Below are positions 8,568-17,180 of a stretch of 64,000 nucleotides of DNA, piece after piece. Under the pieces are notes generated by a model that searched no databases, was not told the origin of the DNA, and saw only the letters and a list, made by a program, of their open reading frames with translations. The translations under genes and the position numbers were made by a program. Numbering within the stretch: position 1 is the stretch's first letter; each line of letters starts with the position of its first letter. The stretch lies in contig NZ_JACHTM010000003.1 of the NCBI RefSeq assembly GCF_015354055.1, positions 337,874 through 401,873 of the forward strand, read 5' to 3'. Source of the DNA: Thermaurantiacus tibetensis. GTDB taxonomy: Bacteria > Pseudomonadota > Alphaproteobacteria > Sphingomonadales > Sphingomonadaceae.

Positions 8568-9509
8568 TCAGGCCCCCGGGGCCAGCGCCCCGGCCGGCTG
8601 CGCTGCGACCTCGAGGAGCCCGGCGCCCGGAGCCGGAGACGCGCCATCGGCGATACGGAGCGAAGCTTCGAGCCAGGCGGCCGCCGCCGCGATCACCGGA
8701 TTGTCGAGGCCGAGGAGCGGCCGGTCGAGCCGGTCGAGGTGGAGTGCCGCGTCGGCAAGCCAGGCGAGCACCGTCATGCCGGCCCGCCCGCGCGCAAGGT
8801 GAAGGGCCGCGGGCCGCGCGGGGAGGCGCGCCAGCCGGCGGACGGCCGAGACGGCACCCCAGGTGTCGCGCGCGCCGAGCGCCTGCTGCGCGGCAGGCTT
8901 GCGGAAGATGGCGAGCGCCGCCCGGGTGGTGGCGAGAAGATCCTCGGCCGCGACCAGGGTGAGCGCGCTGGCCGACGCCAGCAGACCATCGGCCAGAGTG
9001 CGAGCGGCCCGGCGGACCCGCGCCTGCTGGGCGACGCCTCCCGTGGGGTTCCCGCCCGCAAGCTCGTCGAGCTTGTAGAGCGATTCCGCAAGCTCGACCA
9101 TCGCGTCGAAGAAGTGCCGGTTGACGGGGCGGCCACCGGGCAGCGGGTCATCGTCTTCCGCGCCGAACAGGCCGGCGAAGAGTGCCCGGCGTTCGGCAGC
9201 GGAAAGACGGTCGCGCCGCCCGCGCCAGAAGGCCGCGATGTCGGCCGCCGCGTCGCCGAAGTCGCGCCCCGTCGAGCCCAGGCCCGCGAGCCGCTCGGCA
9301 GCCTCGATGAGGCCAGCGCGGTCGATTTCACGGAGAAGGTAGAGCCCCGCGATCGCCCGGAGCTGGGCGGCCTCTCCCTCGGGGCGCGCAGGCTCGGGCA
9401 GGTCAAGGTCCGCGAGGCTGACGGTGAGCGCGGCGGCGCGGGCGACGAGTGCGCGCGCGCGCACGAGCGCGAGGTCGAGCAGGGCAGCATCGGGCGCGGC
9501 GTCTGCCAT
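8568..9509 (-). CDS. Uncharacterised helical protein, family B (paralogue of the C-terminal half of the 13056 protein)
   Basis: This all-helical, alanine-rich protein has 313 residues, no signal peptide and no recognised domain. Residues about 55-255 align with residues about 330-535 of the 629-residue protein encoded at 13056-14945. Examples are RLSAAERRALFAGLFG against RMTEAERRTLYAMTMG, VRRAARTLADGL against VRKAARDLAINL, ALGARDTW against VYGARDMY, and AGMTVLAWLAD against AGMIITAWLAN. The pair therefore arose by duplication within the locus. It sits between two family-A genes with gaps of 4 and 5 bases, so it is surely co-transcribed with them. A structural or adaptor role is possible but unproven. 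Confidence 0.72.
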   Translation of the reverse strand: MADAAPDAALLDLALVRARALVARAAALTVSLADLDLPEPARPEGEAAQLRAIAGLYLLREIDRAGLIEAAERLAGLGSTGRDFGDAAADIAAFWRGRRDRLSAAERRALFAGLFGAEDDDPLPGGRPVNRHFFDAMVELAESLYKLDELAGGNPTGGVAQQARVRRAARTLADGLLASASALTLVAAEDLLATTRAALAIFRKPAAQQALGARDTWGAVSAVRRLARLPARPAALHLARGRAGMTVLAWLADAALHLDRLDRPLLGLDNPVIAAAAAWLEASLRIADGASPAPGAGLLEVAAQPAGALAPGA

Positions 9510-9513
9510 GGCG

Positions 9514-10707
9514 TCAACCGCCGGCGGGCGCCGCTGCGGGGCGGTTCGGATCGAAGGGCAGCGAGTTGCCCTGGATGACCGACATCATCCCCGGGGTCGC
9601 CATCTTCTCGAGCGGCAGATAGTCGGACTTGAAGTTGACCCTGACCTCGCCCGAGAGCTTCGCCTTGACTTCGGCCTTCGATTCGCTCGTCTCGTCGACC
9701 GCCGAGCCAACGGTTGCCATGTGGCGCTGCTCGTTGATGTTGTCGGTGGCCGCGCCCCAGCCCCAGCCCCCGGCCCCGGCGACCGTCCGGTTGCGGTTGG
9801 CGGAGCTGCGCTGGTCGAGCATCGAGGCGCGGCCCTCCACCCTGGCCGCATCCTGCGCCCGCATGTCGAAGACGACCTTGGCGTTGATCGAGCCGTCGGT
9901 CACGACGATCCGGTTGATCCCCATCATCACCATCGAGGCGAGGAGCTGCTGGCGCTGGCGGGCCAGCTGGAGCCGCGCGGCGGTCACCAGCCGCAGCTCC
10001 TGCGCCGGGTCGGAGAGGTCGGTCACGGGGGGCGTGACCCCGAGCTCGGCCGAGGCGGCGGCGAGCGCCTGCTCCGGGTCCTCGCCGACCGCCACCACCC
10101 GGGGCGACGGCGGCGGTTCGGCCCCCTCGGCCAGGCCCCCGGCGCCCGAGAGGTCAAGCGCTAGCGAGTCGGGAAAGCGGTTGACGAGCCAGTCGCGTCC
10201 CTGGCCCTCGCCGATGTTGTCGCGCATGAAGGCGTCGGTGGACTTGGCGACGTTGGCGACGAGATCGCCGAAGGCCCGCATCTGCTCCATCGAGCTCTCG
10301 ACGATCGCCTCGAAGACGTTCTTGATGAGCCCGCCCACGAACTTCGGGAAGTCGACCTTCTGGACGAGTGCCCCGAACTGCTCGGTGCCTTCGCGCGCGG
10401 CGCCCGCGCGGAAGTCCTTGCCCGCCGGGCCGGGAAGCTCGCGGGTGAGATCGCGGAAGTTCCGGATGGTGTCCCGCTGCGACAGGCCCGCGGCCGGCGG
10501 CGGGGCAGCTGCTGCGTTATCGGCAGCGATCCCGCCCGGATCGGCAATGTAGCCGAGCACCTTGACAAGGTCGCGCGCGAGCCGCTGGCGGTCCTCGGCC
10601 GGCATCTTCCCGAAGGCCGGGATGGCCTCGAGCATGGCGCGCACCTGCGGGCGCACCGCGGCGAGCGCCTCGGCGCTCAGCGGCTGGGCCGGGGTCGGGG
10701 CCGTCAT
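9514..10707 (-). CDS. Uncharacterised protein, family-A paralogue 3
   Basis: This 397-residue protein belongs to the same family as the products at 7252, 10711 and 17437 and is closest to 10711. Block 1 (residues about 118-180) has VDFPKFVGGLIKNVFEAI, SSMEQM and GRDWLVNRFPDS. Block 2 (about 248-280) has LARQRQQLLASMVMMGINRI then VVTDGSINAKVVF. Block 3 (about 352-385) has LSGEVRVNFKSDYLPLEKM. Between blocks 2 and 3 is a Gly/Trp-rich variable loop (GAGGWGWGAA). No signal peptide is present. The ATG at 10707 lies 3 bases after the stop of the 10711 gene. The regular block spacing across paralogues suggests a conserved two-domain fold, perhaps a subunit of a hetero-oligomer (inference). Confidence 0.78.
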   Translation of the reverse strand: MTAPTPAQPLSAEALAAVRPQVRAMLEAIPAFGKMPAEDRQRLARDLVKVLGYIADPGGIAADNAAAAPPPAAGLSQRDTIRNFRDLTRELPGPAGKDFRAGAAREGTEQFGALVQKVDFPKFVGGLIKNVFEAIVESSMEQMRAFGDLVANVAKSTDAFMRDNIGEGQGRDWLVNRFPDSLALDLSGAGGLAEGAEPPPSPRVVAVGEDPEQALAAASAELGVTPPVTDLSDPAQELRLVTAARLQLARQRQQLLASMVMMGINRIVVTDGSINAKVVFDMRAQDAARVEGRASMLDQRSSANRNRTVAGAGGWGWGAATDNINEQRHMATVGSAVDETSESKAEVKAKLSGEVRVNFKSDYLPLEKMATPGMMSVIQGNSLPFDPNRPAAAPAGG

Positions 10708-10710
10708 GGC

Positions 10711-11994
10711 TCAGGCACCGGGCGCGGGCGACGGCGCCGGCTGGCCTGGCGCGGCCGGTGCGGCCCGCGGCGAGGGAAGCACGTTGGGATCGACGGGCGC
10801 GGAGTTGCCCTGGATGGCGGCGATCATGCCCGGCGTCGCCATCTTCTCGAGTGGCAGGAAGTCCGACTTGAAGTTGACCTCGACCGTGCCGGCGAGCTGG
10901 GCGCGGGTGGAAAGCTGCGCATCGCTCGCCTCGGCCGCGGCGCTCATCGCCGTCATCACCGGCCGGGACTCATACTTGTAGCTGCCCCTGGCATAGGCTT
11001 CGTGCGCATAGTTGTCGCCGGTCGTCCGATGGAACCAGCCCGAGGAGCTGGCGCCGCTCGTCTTGCTGCCCGAATCGTAGTTGCCTTGGCCGGCGTGGGT
11101 GGTCTGCAGGTTTCCTTGCGCATCCCGTGCATAGTCGAAGGCGGTCGCGCTTCGTGTCAGCTTGCGGCTGTCCTGCGCCTTCACGTCGATCAGCATCTTG
11201 GCCGAGATCCGCCCGTCGGTCACGACGATGCGGTTGATGCCCATGAGGACGAGGCTTGCCATCAGCTGCTGGCGCTGGCGGGCGAGCTGCATGCGCGCGC
11301 CCGTCACGATCGCAAGCTCGACGTTCTCGTCGGACAGGTCGAGCGTCCTGAGCTCGCCGCCCTCGAAGCTGACCGCGTTGTTGACCCTCTTCAGGGCCGC
11401 GCTCTCGTCCACGCCGTCCCGAAGCCGAAGGCGGGGACCTCCGCTGTCTGAGAATTCGTCGGTGCCGATTTCGAAGATGTCGGGGAACAGGTCCACCATG
11501 TGGTCCCGTCCCTGGTTGGGCGAGATGTTGTCCTGCATGAACTGGTCGAGCGACTTGGCGACTTCGGCGATCATCTTCGAATAGGCTTCCATCTGCTCGA
11601 TGGAGCTTTTCACGATGGCTGCGAACACGCCCTGGATGAGCCCGCCGACGAAGTTGGGAAAGTCGATCGCCGAGCGCATGAGGCTCATGGCCTCCGCACC
11701 TTCGCGCGCGGCGGCCGCGCGCCACGGCTGGCTTCCGATCTCCTGCACCGCCTGGCGCGCCGTCTGGTAATCGGCCTCGTCGCGGGTCTGCGCGGCGGCC
11801 AGCCGGTTGCCCTCGAAGCCCTCGGGCGCGGCGAGATAATCGGCCACGCGGGCGGTGTTCTGCGCAATCTCCCGCCGCTTCTCGGGCGGCATGGCGGCGA
11901 AGGCCTCGCTTCGCGCGAGAAGCTCCTGGACGGCGCGGCGGACCTCGGCCCGGGGCGCCGGGCGAAGCGGCGTGGCAGCGGCGGCAGGCGGCAT
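10711..11994 (-). CDS. Uncharacterised protein, family-A paralogue 2
   Basis: At 427 residues, this is the best reference copy of family A. A helical N-terminus (residues 15-55, RRAVQELLARSEAFAAMPPE) is followed by block 1 at 110-171 (IDFPNFVGGLIQGVF, SSIEQMEAY, FMQDNISPNQGRD, LFPDIFE). Block 2 at 237-275 is LARQRQQLMASLVLMGINRI plus VVTDGRISAKMLIDV. A Ser/Gly/Tyr-rich spacer lies at about 295-345, and block 3 at 368-398 is LAGTVEVNFKSDFLPLEKM then ATPGMIAAIQGNS. A longer reading frame starts at 12078, but the start at 11994 matches the N-terminus of the paralogue at 7252 and avoids overlap with the neighbouring gene. Function is unknown. Confidence 0.78.
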   Translation of the reverse strand: MPPAAAATPLRPAPRAEVRRAVQELLARSEAFAAMPPEKRREIAQNTARVADYLAAPEGFEGNRLAAAQTRDEADYQTARQAVQEIGSQPWRAAAAREGAEAMSLMRSAIDFPNFVGGLIQGVFAAIVKSSIEQMEAYSKMIAEVAKSLDQFMQDNISPNQGRDHMVDLFPDIFEIGTDEFSDSGGPRLRLRDGVDESAALKRVNNAVSFEGGELRTLDLSDENVELAIVTGARMQLARQRQQLMASLVLMGINRIVVTDGRISAKMLIDVKAQDSRKLTRSATAFDYARDAQGNLQTTHAGQGNYDSGSKTSGASSSGWFHRTTGDNYAHEAYARGSYKYESRPVMTAMSAAAEASDAQLSTRAQLAGTVEVNFKSDFLPLEKMATPGMIAAIQGNSAPVDPNVLPSPRAAPAAPGQPAPSPAPGA

Positions 11995-12013
11995 GGCGGT
12001 CTCCCCCCTCGGG

Positions 12014-13045
12014 TCAGGCGGCGGCGAACGGGCGGGGTGCGATCTCGAACTCGGCCGGGCGCAGGTAGAGGCTGACACGCGGCGGCGAAGCGGCCGCGCA
12101 GCGCACCGAGAGGATCGAGAAGCGGCCCGGCCACGCCTCGTCCTCGGGCGTGAAGGCGCCCATCCAGCGCGACAGCGCGTGGAGCTCGCGCGGGCGCTCC
12201 GAAAGGCCGAGCGTCAGCAGCTCGAGGAACTGGGGCGGCAGATCCGGGATCGCATCGAGCGCGACGTAGAGCTCAAGCTCCACGCCGCCGGCACCCACCC
12301 CGAACGCGACGAGGGCCGAGCCTGCCGGCAGGTCGAAGCGGCCGCCCAGCACCAGGCCCAGGATCTGCATCAGGCCGGGGAGGCGGTGGGCGAGGCCGAG
12401 CTGCTCCATGAGCGGCTCGAGATCGGCGAGGCGCATCGCTCCGGGGTGCTGGAAGGTGATGCGCTGGTCGCCCTCGCCGCGTGCGGCGGCGATCGTCGTG
12501 AAGAGCGGCCGGAGCCCGGGCAGATGGGCCAGGGCCGCGGTGGCGACGGGGAGAAGCCGCGGCGTCAGGTTGGCGATGCCGGTGCCGTCGAGCTCGTAGT
12601 AGACGCGCGCGCCGGCAAGCCCGTCGCGGTCGGTGGCGGCCCCGAAGAAGGCCCCGTAGCCGAGCCGGCCGCCGCTGCCGAAGCCGCGGAAGGGCTCGGA
12701 GCGCTCGTCGAACCAGCGCAGCATCTCGCGGCCCATGAAGGACGAGACGAGACGGCGCATCTCGCGCGTCGCCTCGTCCCGCCGGTCGTGCGGGCCGGCC
12801 TCGGGCGGAAGCGGCTCGAGCGTGAAGCGGAGCGCGCCGGGCTGGAGTTCGGAGAAGCTGGGCTCGAAGGGCGCGGCTCCCGGCGAGAGCGCGTTCTCGG
12901 CATAGGCCGGATGCCCGGCCGGATAGGGGAAGGTCCGCTGGATGAGCCCCTGGAGCGGGCCGGTCGGATCCCGCGCGCCCATCATCCGGGCAGCCCTTTC
13001 CAGCCTGTGCGTGATGCGGCGCGAGAGCGGTTCGGCAAGCGGCAT
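12014..13045 (-). CDS. Uncharacterised protein with a weak ABBA-prenyltransferase-like pattern
   Basis: This 343-residue protein was not recognised with confidence. A helical N-terminal third (residues 1-115, with the aromatic MLRWFDERSEPFRGFG at about 108-123) is followed by alternating helices and strand pairs: GARVYYELDG (146-154), an LPGLRPLF helix, QRITFQH (194-200), DLEPLMEQLGL (208-218), ALVAFGV plus VELELYVALD (244-264), PPQFLELLTLGL, then FSILSVRCA and PRVSLYLRP (309-330). This strand-strand-helix rhythm and the closing SLYLRP resemble aromatic prenyltransferases of the ABBA fold (CloQ/NphB, DMATS, cyanobactin F families), but that is only a pattern-level similarity. The start at 13045 was chosen over 13138, which would overlap the 13056 gene. 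It is co-transcribed with the family-A genes. Confidence 0.68.
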   Translation of the reverse strand: MPLAEPLSRRITHRLERAARMMGARDPTGPLQGLIQRTFPYPAGHPAYAENALSPGAAPFEPSFSELQPGALRFTLEPLPPEAGPHDRRDEATREMRRLVSSFMGREMLRWFDERSEPFRGFGSGGRLGYGAFFGAATDRDGLAGARVYYELDGTGIANLTPRLLPVATAALAHLPGLRPLFTTIAAARGEGDQRITFQHPGAMRLADLEPLMEQLGLAHRLPGLMQILGLVLGGRFDLPAGSALVAFGVGAGGVELELYVALDAIPDLPPQFLELLTLGLSERPRELHALSRWMGAFTPEDEAWPGRFSILSVRCAAASPPRVSLYLRPAEFEIAPRPFAAA

Positions 13046-13055
13046 GGCGCCCTCC

Positions 13056-14945
13056 TCAGTTGATCCGGCGGGCGCCATTGGCACCAGCCGACATGGGGAG
13101 ACCGATGTCCGGCAGGTCGCCCAGGAACTCGCGCGCAAAGGCGGGCACCCGGACGGGCTTCGACGTCATGACGGGGGTCTCGCGCGGCTGGGCCAGCTGC
13201 TCGACCCGGCTGTCGTCGACGGCGGTGTCGGCGAGCCAGAGCTCGCAGGCGTTGACGAGGTCGTAGTCGGAAGGCTCGACCGTCGCGCGCCTGCCCGCCA
13301 TGCGCGGCGCGGGGCTCCTGACTTCGGTCATGTCGATGAGCGGTCCCCAGGGGCGCATGATCTTCTCGACATTGTTGGCAAGCCAAGCGGTGATGATCAT
13401 GCCGGCCGTCGCCAGCGTGCGCAGGCGCGAGCCCGTCCGCGCGCCGCCGAGCTCGAGCGTCGCCACCGTGTCGATCACCTGGTACATGTCGCGCGCGCCG
13501 TAGACGGCGCGGATCTCGGGGTCCGAGAGCAGCTCGATGACGGCCTTCACCTCCTCCTGGAGGTCGAGCGCGGCGTAGTAGGTCATGCCGTAGCCGTGGA
13601 GCGAGAGGTTGATCGCAAGGTCCCGCGCGGCCTTGCGGACCTGCTGCTGGCCGAGCGCGGAGGGCAGGTTTGCCCGGAGCAGGCGGTCGACATCCTGCTG
13701 GCGGACGAAGCTCGAGACCGCCGAGACGAAGCGCAGCCACAGATCGCTGAACTCGCGATTGGCATTGGCTGCGGGGTCGCCGCCCGGCTGGCCCATGGTC
13801 ATGGCGTAGAGGGTGCGCCGCTCGGCTTCGGTCATCCGCGAGGGCGCCTGCTTCCAGCGCCGGTAGAGCATCCGCCCGGCGTTGCCCGGGCCGATCGGCA
13901 GCGTGCCGGCCTGCGCGGCCTCGAGGATATGGTCGGCCACCTGGAAGGCGCGCAGGTCCTCGAGCATGGCCCCGCAGATGACCGCGCCCATCAGCCTGAC
14001 ATTGTCCGAGACGATGGCGTTGTCGGCATAGTCCTCGAGGTCGGGGAGGTCGATGCCGCCCTCGACCACGCGGTCGAGGTCGTCGCCGCCCCGTTTCTGG
14101 ACGCGATCGAGCGCGATGTCGACGCGGCGCGCGAGCTGGGGCTCGTCGGCCGTCACCCCGGCCTTCGCGAGCTGGCGCATGACGCGCGCGAATTCGGCCA
14201 CCTCGACGCGGCCGCCGCCCACCTGCGCAAGAATGGGGAGCACCTTCCCGGCGAGATCGTCGAGCCCGCGGGCCTCGCCGACGGCGCGGAAGAAGGCGGC
14301 GGTGAAGCCCTTCCAGCCTGCATGGGCCTTGTCGGGCTCGATCGCGAAGCGGTCGCGGTCCTCCTGAGGGCCATCCTTCGCCTCGAGGTTCCCGTCGGCG
14401 TTTGCGATCGGAACGTCGCTCTCGTCGATGCGCAGCGGCGGCGGCTGGGCCTCATCCACGATCAGGATCCCGAGGACGTGGGCGACGAGCACGCACTCTG
14501 GCGCAGAGGGCGCCCGGTCCCGATCCCGGCGGCTCTTGCGCAGCACCACGCCGGCGCGGGCACCTTCCAGATCGCCTTCCGGGTTGCCGAGCCGACCGAT
14601 CAGGAGCCGGGAGTCGTTGAAGCCCTCGCGGGCGGCAACGAACAGCGGGTCGCTCCATTCGCCCGGCACGGCCGGCGGCTCGCCGGGGAGCAGACTGCCG
14701 TTGCTGTCCCGCTGGCCCGGCACGACGCCCAGGATCTTGAGGATGCGCGCGATCCGGTCGCGCTCCTCCCGTTCGGCTGCGGTGTAGTAGATGGGGTCAA
14801 CCCGCGCCTGGTCGCCAGGCGCGCCGCCGAGGCGGGCGCGGGCCGACCGGTCGAGCTGGTTCAGCCGGTTCTCGAGCGCGAGGCGGTGGTCGCGCTCGCG
14901 CCGGGCGAGATCGATGTAGCGGATGTCCTTCACTGCGATCGTCAT
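13056..14945 (-). CDS. Large uncharacterised helical protein, family B (long form)
   Basis: This 629-residue protein matches no family I can name. The N-terminal part (1-200) is charged and includes VLVAHVLGILIVDE around 152-165. A middle helical region runs about 205-325. The C-terminal region (330-535) is homologous to the shorter protein encoded at 8568-9509, sharing MTEAERRTLY, VRKAARDLA, VYGARDMYQV and TAGMIITAWLANN. The tail (540-629) is Pro-rich and ends in GANGARRIN. A longer frame opens at 15092, but MTIAVKDIRYIDLARRERDH at 14945 is a natural start and avoids an overlap of about 80 bases with the protease gene. No transmembrane or export signal is evident. Confidence 0.75.
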   Translation of the reverse strand: MTIAVKDIRYIDLARRERDHRLALENRLNQLDRSARARLGGAPGDQARVDPIYYTAAEREERDRIARILKILGVVPGQRDSNGSLLPGEPPAVPGEWSDPLFVAAREGFNDSRLLIGRLGNPEGDLEGARAGVVLRKSRRDRDRAPSAPECVLVAHVLGILIVDEAQPPPLRIDESDVPIANADGNLEAKDGPQEDRDRFAIEPDKAHAGWKGFTAAFFRAVGEARGLDDLAGKVLPILAQVGGGRVEVAEFARVMRQLAKAGVTADEPQLARRVDIALDRVQKRGGDDLDRVVEGGIDLPDLEDYADNAIVSDNVRLMGAVICGAMLEDLRAFQVADHILEAAQAGTLPIGPGNAGRMLYRRWKQAPSRMTEAERRTLYAMTMGQPGGDPAANANREFSDLWLRFVSAVSSFVRQQDVDRLLRANLPSALGQQQVRKAARDLAINLSLHGYGMTYYAALDLQEEVKAVIELLSDPEIRAVYGARDMYQVIDTVATLELGGARTGSRLRTLATAGMIITAWLANNVEKIMRPWGPLIDMTEVRSPAPRMAGRRATVEPSDYDLVNACELWLADTAVDDSRVEQLAQPRETPVMTSKPVRVPAFAREFLGDLPDIGLPMSAGANGARRIN

Positions 14946-15012
14946 CGGTCGTCTCCTCAAGCCTCGCGGCGCGCCTGCGCCCGTCATCCGTCGTTCCTCT
15001 CGTCCCTCCCGC

Positions 15013-16401
15013 TCAGCCATCGTCGGGGCCGTCCGGGTCGACCGCCGCCTCGACCGCCTCGAGCGCGGAGAGCGCATCGAGGATGCCCGCACCCATCCCC
15101 GGCGCCGGCGCGGCGAAGGGGCGGCTCGCGGCCATCAGCAGCGCCCTGACCTGGCTCGGAGCGAGCGGCGCGGCGCGGCGCGCGGCGTGCGCCAGCATCA
15201 GCGCGGCGGTGGCCGCGACAAAGGGGGCCGCGAAGCTCGTGCCGGTCGCGCGCTGGTAGCCGTCGAGGGCGGCGGTGCGGATGGCAACACCGGGAGCGGC
15301 AAGCGCGACGTGCGACCCGCGGGTCGAGAAGGGGGCGGGCCGGCCATCCGCGTCGCAGGCGCCGACCGCGATCACCTCGGGGAAGGCGGCAGGCCAGAAC
15401 AGCGCCTCGCGCCCGTTGTTGCCGCTGGCGGCCACCATCACCACGTCGCGCGCAGCCGCGTAGGCCACGGTCTCGGCGTGGGGCTTCGGGAGCGCGGGCG
15501 GCAGGAGCGCGTCGTCGGTGCCGAAGGAGAGGTTGAGGACCCGGGCGCCGAGGTCGACGGCCAGCTTGAGCGCCGCGTCGAGGTCGGCAATCGCCCCGAG
15601 ACCCACCCAGCCGCTGCGGTCAGGGAGCCGGGCGGCACCCAGCGCCCGCATCGGCAGCAGCCGGGCGGCACCCGCGAGCCCGCGGTGCATGCCCACTCCG
15701 TCGGCGGAGACGATGCCGGCGCAGCCGGCGCCGTGGCCCACGAACTCGTCGACGGGGTCGCGGTCCGGGGACTGGAGGTCGCCCATGAGCGTGACGCCGG
15801 CCGCCACGTCGCCGGCCGTCAGGCGGACGGTGTCATACCCCTGGCGCAGCGGACGGCCGAATTCGGGATGGGCCCGCGGCATGCCGCTGTCGATGACGCC
15901 GAGGATCAGGGCATCGTCGCCCGGCTCGCGGGCGAGCGCGGCATCGGCGCGGACCAGGTCCCACGGGCGGGTGTCCTCCGCCACCGGCCGAGCCCTCGAG
16001 GGCGCCAGGTCGAACGGGGTCGCGCTCAGATAGTTGGGGATCGCCCGCTCGACCGTCGGGATTTCCATGAGCGTGTCGACCAGCTCGCCGAGCCTGACGC
16101 TGCGATCGGTGCGCACGACGAAGGTGCGGGCGACGCCCGTCAGCTGCTCGAGATCGGAATAGCCCCGGTGCCGGTGCCCGATGCGCCGGATGCCCGCTGC
16201 AGCCGTGTGCAGGCGCGCGATGCGGGCGCCACCGCCGCGGGTGCGGATGATCCGGTCGATGGCGCCGCCGTCGATCCGCTCGGCCGGGGCGCAGGCACGG
16301 TCGCGCACGTCGTTGCGGGCGGGGATCGCCTCGGGCGCCTCGCCGAGCGCGAGGGTGAGCACGATCGCGCCCGGCACGGCAGGGAGGGTCGCGGAGCTCA
16401 T
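15013..16401 (-). CDS. Subtilisin-like serine protease (peptidase S8) of the sigma-54 locus
   Basis: This 462-residue S8 peptidase has an intact triad: Asp171 in LILGVIDSGM, His223 in EFVGHGAGCAGI, and Ser389 in GTSFAAP. The oxyanion-hole Asn is in VAASGNNG near 328. Residues 1-145 look like a pro-domain or inhibitor-type N-terminus (a strand/helix segment with RTFVVRTDRSVRLGELVDTL and VERAIPNY), and there is no recognisable signal peptide, so it probably acts in the cytoplasm. The histidine motif lacks the usual HGTHVAG spacing residues (HGAGCAG instead), a mild divergence. It overlaps the upstream Trypco2-type gene by ATGA, implying coupled translation and possibly a physical partnership. 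Substrates may be products of the same operon (inference). Confidence 0.9.
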   Translation of the reverse strand: MSSATLPAVPGAIVLTLALGEAPEAIPARNDVRDRACAPAERIDGGAIDRIIRTRGGGARIARLHTAAAGIRRIGHRHRGYSDLEQLTGVARTFVVRTDRSVRLGELVDTLMEIPTVERAIPNYLSATPFDLAPSRARPVAEDTRPWDLVRADAALAREPGDDALILGVIDSGMPRAHPEFGRPLRQGYDTVRLTAGDVAAGVTLMGDLQSPDRDPVDEFVGHGAGCAGIVSADGVGMHRGLAGAARLLPMRALGAARLPDRSGWVGLGAIADLDAALKLAVDLGARVLNLSFGTDDALLPPALPKPHAETVAYAAARDVVMVAASGNNGREALFWPAAFPEVIAVGACDADGRPAPFSTRGSHVALAAPGVAIRTAALDGYQRATGTSFAAPFVAATAALMLAHAARRAAPLAPSQVRALLMAASRPFAAPAPGMGAGILDALSALEAVEAAVDPDGPDDG

Positions 16402-17180
16402 CGTCCGGCCTCCGCGCCGGGGAGCGGCACGGGCGCAACGGCCGAGAGGTCGAACGCCACCGCGGTGGGCAGGCCGCCCTCCGGCTCCAGGCTCAGCTCG
16501 CCCGCCCACTGGTCGGCGGCCGGCGCGACCAGGATCTCGCGGTCGCTCGCGCGCACCACGGGCACCGCCCGCCCGCCGATGGCGACGCGCGGGAGCCCTG
16601 CGCCCTTGAGGTTGCGCCCACGCAGCCGGATGAGGGCGGGCTGGTCTCCGGGGTCTCCCGGGCCCGGCGCCACGGGGAGGACTTCGTCGACCATGGGCGC
16701 GCTCGTCCGCGCCAGCGCCTTGCGCAGCCGGTCGACGGGCAGCGTGGCCACGCGCGCCACCTCGCGGTCGGCCCCCGTCTCCTGCAGCTCGCGCAGCTTG
16801 CCGACGGTCCGGATGCCAGCCCATTCGAGCCGCCGCCGCTCCTCCTCGGTCAGCTCGGAATCGAGCGTCTCGAGCCCCGGGTCGTCCGGCGTCTCGGAAA
16901 GGGCCGCGGCGTTCTCGTCGATCATCGGCCGCGTGATCCCGGTGAAGGCGAAGTGGAGCACGCTGGCGTTGGGGTCGCCGGCGGCGGCCGGCCGGATCCG
17001 CACCTGGCCGGCCTGGAACTCGACCTGGGCGCGCAGCTCCATCGAGATGTCCTTGACGGCGAAGGTGAGCGGCAGGCCGGCGTTGCGCGCGCGGATGGCC
17101 ATGGCCCGCTGCGCCTGGTCGAGCTGGGCCTGCACTGCCTTGATGAAGTCCTCGAGCGGCAGGGTCGCGTCGCGGCTCAT
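16398..17180 (-). CDS. Trypco2-like domain protein with helix-hairpin-helix and IPT/TIG-like regions
   Basis: This 260-residue protein appears to have three parts. Residues 8-88 (LEDFIKAVQAQLDQAQ, then LTFAVKDISMELRAQVEF and a closing strand) fit the 'trypsin-co-occurring domain 2' (Trypco2), a small domain found near peptidase modules in predicted bacterial conflict systems. Residues about 112-165 form a helix-hairpin-helix-like unit (LEWAGIRTVGKLRELQETGA). Residues about 168-250 resemble an IPT/TIG beta-sandwich (ALIRLRGRNLKGAGLPRVAIGG). The stop overlaps the protease start and its own start overlaps the stop of the 17177 gene, so three genes are translationally chained. Trypco2 assignment is by memory of the pattern and should be tested by profile search. 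Confidence 0.72.
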   Translation of the reverse strand: MSRDATLPLEDFIKAVQAQLDQAQRAMAIRARNAGLPLTFAVKDISMELRAQVEFQAGQVRIRPAAAGDPNASVLHFAFTGITRPMIDENAAALSETPDDPGLETLDSELTEEERRRLEWAGIRTVGKLRELQETGADREVARVATLPVDRLRKALARTSAPMVDEVLPVAPGPGDPGDQPALIRLRGRNLKGAGLPRVAIGGRAVPVVRASDREILVAPAADQWAGELSLEPEGGLPTAVAFDLSAVAPVPLPGAEAGR

